From Sphingomonadales bacterium (GTDB taxonomy: Bacteria; Pseudomonadota; Alphaproteobacteria; Sphingomonadales; Sphingomonadaceae), in the NCBI GenBank assembly GCA_016720115.1, contig JADJXT010000002.1, forward strand, positions 1 through 64,000: 64,000 nt of DNA. The letters run 5' to 3'. Numbering within the stretch: the first letter of the stretch is position 1; each line of letters opens with the position of its first letter. Under the pieces are notes generated by a model. It was not told the origin of the DNA. It did no database searches and saw only the letters and a list, made by a program, of their open reading frames with translations. Shown in pieces: positions 61,922 to 64,000 of this stretch. The position numbers and the translations under genes were made by a program.

Positions 61922-63927
61922 TGTTCAAAAAAATCCTCATAGCCAATCGTGGCGAAATCGCTCGCCGGGTTATCAAGACCGCCCGCCGCATGGGTATCCA
62001 GACCGTGGCCGTCTATTCGGATGCCGATGCGCGCGCGCCATTTGTGCTTGATGCCGACGAGGCGGTGCATATCGGGCCTTCGCCCGCCGCGCAGTCTTAT
62101 CTGATCGCCGAGAAAATCATCGAGGCGTGCAAGGCGACCGGCGCGGAGGCGGTGCATCCGGGCTATGGCTTCCTTTCCGAACGCACCAGCTTTGCCGAAC
62201 AGCTTGCGGCAGAAGGCATCGCCTTTATCGGCCCGCCGGTGAACGCGATTGCCGCGATGGGCGACAAGATCGAATCCAAGAAACTGGCGATGGAGGCGGG
62301 GGTTAATGTTGTCCCCGGTTTCGTCGGAGAGATCGAGGACACCGAACATGCCGTCCGCATCTCGAATGAGATCGGCTATCCCGTGATGATGAAGGCCTCT
62401 GCCGGCGGCGGCGGCAAGGGGATGCGGCTTGCTTATTCCGAACAGGAAGTGCGCGAGAATTTTGAGAGCGTGAAGCGCGAAGGCCTCAACAGCTTTGGCG
62501 ATGACCGCGTGTTCATCGAAAAATTCATCCTTAACCCGCGCCACATCGAAATCCAGATATTGGGCGACCAGCATGGCAATGTGCTTTACCTGAACGAGCG
62601 TGAATGTTCGATCCAGCGCCGCCACCAGAAGGTGGTCGAGGAAGCGCCTTCGCCCTTCGTGACGCCCAAGATGCGCAAGGCGATGGGCGAGCAGTGCGTC
62701 GCACTGTCAAAAGCCGTCGGCTATTATAGCGCGGGCACGGTCGAATTGATCGTTTCGGGTGCCGATCCGACCGGCGAGAGCTTCTACTTCCTCGAAATGA
62801 ACACCCGCCTGCAGGTCGAGCATCCGGTGACCGAATGCATCACCGGCATCGATCTGGTCGAACAGATGATCCGCGTCGCCTATGGCGAAAAACTTGCCAT
62901 GACGCAGGACGATATCGGCATCGATGGCTGGGCGATCGAAAACCGCGTCTATGCCGAAGACCCCTATCGCGGCTTCCTGCCCTCCACGGGCCGCATCGTG
63001 CGCTACAACCCGCCGGTGACAGGCTGGGCAGGGGATTTGCGTGGCGTGGACGGCGTGCGCGTGGACGATGGCGTTGCCGATGGCGGCGAGGTATCGATGT
63101 TCTATGACCCGATGATCGCCAAGCTGATCACCTGGGGCAAAACCCGCGACGAGGCGGCGGACAAGCAGGTGGCTGCGCTCGACCGGTTCGAACTTGAAGG
63201 CCTTGGCCACAATATCGATTTTGTCTCTGCCATAATGCAGCATCCGCGCTTCCGCTCGGGCGAGCTGACCACCGGCTTTATCGCCGAGGAATATCCCGAA
63301 GGTTTCGCCGGTGCGCCTGCCAGTGACGACCTGATCAGGAAGCTGTGCGCGATTGCTGGCGTGGTTGCCAAGCGCAATTCGGATCGCGCGCGCCAGATTG
63401 ACGGGCAATTGGGCGGTACGCTCGCCCCGATCCGTGAATGGCAGGTGTCGATCGACAAGGTGAAGCACGATGTTGTCGTGCGCGACGGCAAGGTGCAGGT
63501 CGATGGTGTCGAACTGCCGCTGGAGATCGATTATGCCCCCGGTGCGCGCCTGCTGAATGCAATTGCCGATGGTGAAGCGATTGCGGTGAAGATCGCCAGA
63601 TCGGGTTCCGGTTTCAAACTGACCACGCGCGGCGCGACACACAGCGTCACATGCCTGCCGGATACGATTGCGCACCTGTCGACGCACATGATCGAAAAAA
63701 TCCCGCCCGATCTTTCCAAATTCCTGATCTGCCCGATGCCCGGCCTGATTACCGCCGTGAATGTAGGGGTGGGTGACAAGGTGGAGGCAGGTCAGCCGCT
63801 CGCCATTGTCGAGGCGATGAAGATGGAAAACATCCTGCGTGCCGAGAAAGCGGGCACGGTCAAATCGGTCAACGCCAAGGCAGGCGACAGCCTGGCGGTC
63901 GACGCGATCATATTGGAGATGGAGTGA
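61921..63927 (+). CDS. pccA: propionyl/acetyl-CoA carboxylase alpha subunit (biotin carboxylase plus BCCP)
   Basis: 668 residues. Biotin carboxylase domain (FKKILIANRGEIARRV, ATP-grasp GGGGKGMRLA, HIEIQILGD, FLEMNTRLQVEHPVTE), a linker/BT domain, and the biotinyl domain with EAMKMEN (Lys634). Carboxylates biotin and hands it to PccB. Its presence 7.5 kb from pccB, with bioB between, makes a self-contained biotin-dependent cluster. The start overlaps the previous stop. Confidence 0.96.
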   Translation: MFKKILIANRGEIARRVIKTARRMGIQTVAVYSDADARAPFVLDADEAVHIGPSPAAQSYLIAEKIIEACKATGAEAVHPGYGFLSERTSFAEQLAAEGIAFIGPPVNAIAAMGDKIESKKLAMEAGVNVVPGFVGEIEDTEHAVRISNEIGYPVMMKASAGGGGKGMRLAYSEQEVRENFESVKREGLNSFGDDRVFIEKFILNPRHIEIQILGDQHGNVLYLNERECSIQRRHQKVVEEAPSPFVTPKMRKAMGEQCVALSKAVGYYSAGTVELIVSGADPTGESFYFLEMNTRLQVEHPVTECITGIDLVEQMIRVAYGEKLAMTQDDIGIDGWAIENRVYAEDPYRGFLPSTGRIVRYNPPVTGWAGDLRGVDGVRVDDGVADGGEVSMFYDPMIAKLITWGKTRDEAADKQVAALDRFELEGLGHNIDFVSAIMQHPRFRSGELTTGFIAEEYPEGFAGAPASDDLIRKLCAIAGVVAKRNSDRARQIDGQLGGTLAPIREWQVSIDKVKHDVVVRDGKVQVDGVELPLEIDYAPGARLLNAIADGEAIAVKIARSGSGFKLTTRGATHSVTCLPDTIAHLSTHMIEKIPPDLSKFLICPMPGLITAVNVGVGDKVEAGQPLAIVEAMKMENILRAEKAGTVKSVNAKAGDSLAVDAIILEME

Positions 63928-63935
63928 TCTGGGGC

Positions 63936-63962
63936 TGGGTTCAGCTTAGTTGCCTGAACCCA
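63936..63962 (+). terminator. hairpin after pccA
   Basis: TGGGTTCAG (63936-63944) and CTGAACCCA (63954-63962) form a perfect 9 bp stem with a 9-base loop, 8 bp after the pccA stop. No U-run follows, so it may be a weak or Rho-assisted terminator, or an mRNA-end stabiliser. Confidence 0.55.
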
Positions 63963-64000
63963 ACAACCGCTTTGCCAGAAACAGTTTGAAGATCACAAAC

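Overview
The window reads as Alphaproteobacteria, order Sphingomonadales. The support is high GC, the chromosomal order era-rnc-lepB next to pgi and gor, the palindromic intergenic repeats typical of sphingomonads, and a full propionyl-CoA/methylmalonyl-CoA cluster with its own ScfR/PccR-type regulator. Two worlds meet at about position 45,730: a large mobile composite on the left (1-45731) and an ordinary chromosome on the right (45732-64000).

The mobile part is built as arm, core, inverted arm. The left arm (1-15427) and right arm (30218-45731) are near-identical inverted copies of about 15.4 kb around a unique 14.8 kb core. Each arm carries, from the outside in: a Tn3-family transposase, a divergent resolvase with a res region between them, a NUDIX hydrolase, a minimal amine dehydrogenase cluster mauBEDA, a Tat-exported FAD amine oxidase, a conjugation module (small protein, HTH, DUF2840, TraF-like peptidase, DUF736, lytic transglycosylase, candidate oriT, relaxase), then a relaxase/ParB junction where the relaxase tail and the ParB head are missing, and three small plasmid-type genes. 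The copies differ mostly by 1-2 base indels. A gene broken in one arm is often intact in the other, and divergence rises steeply towards position 1, which looks like poor consensus sequence at a contig edge. Some lesions are shared by both arms: an amine oxidase frameshift, a truncated MauA tail and the relaxase/ParB junction. These predate the duplication or are systematic calling errors.

The core (15428-30217) is a plasmid or ICE accessory region. Most of its genes lie on the minus strand in three tightly overlapping operons of small, mostly unknown proteins, plus ArdC-type antirestriction protein, SSB, a WGR protein, DUF4942 and DUF3768 proteins. Four transcription units start directly behind copies of one hairpin-rich non-coding element of about 240-290 bp (R1). 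ssb has its own leader that can fold as a three-way junction. Two further structured repeat families (R2, R3) occur nearby. A candidate oriT, antirestriction and SSB genes, one shared coding strand and repeated hairpin leaders together suggest a conjugative leading region with repeated single-stranded-DNA promoters; this is the main hypothesis offered here. The core also carries RHH/ParE and zeta-type toxin-antitoxin pairs and an outer-membrane phospholipase A.

The Tn3 end lies inside the 3' end of era, so Era has a hybrid C-terminus and transposase and Era overlap tail to tail. Beyond it follow rnc, lepB, pgi, gor, the PccR-like regulator with TTTGCAA-type operator sites, pccB, an inserted lower-GC pair (metallo-beta-lactamase-fold protein and methyltransferase), methylmalonyl-CoA epimerase, an enoyl-CoA hydratase, methylmalonyl-CoA mutase, bioB, a duplicated fragment of the mutase tail, an unknown gene, and pccA. 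Together PccAB (biotin dependent, hence bioB), epimerase and mutase convert propionyl-CoA to succinyl-CoA.
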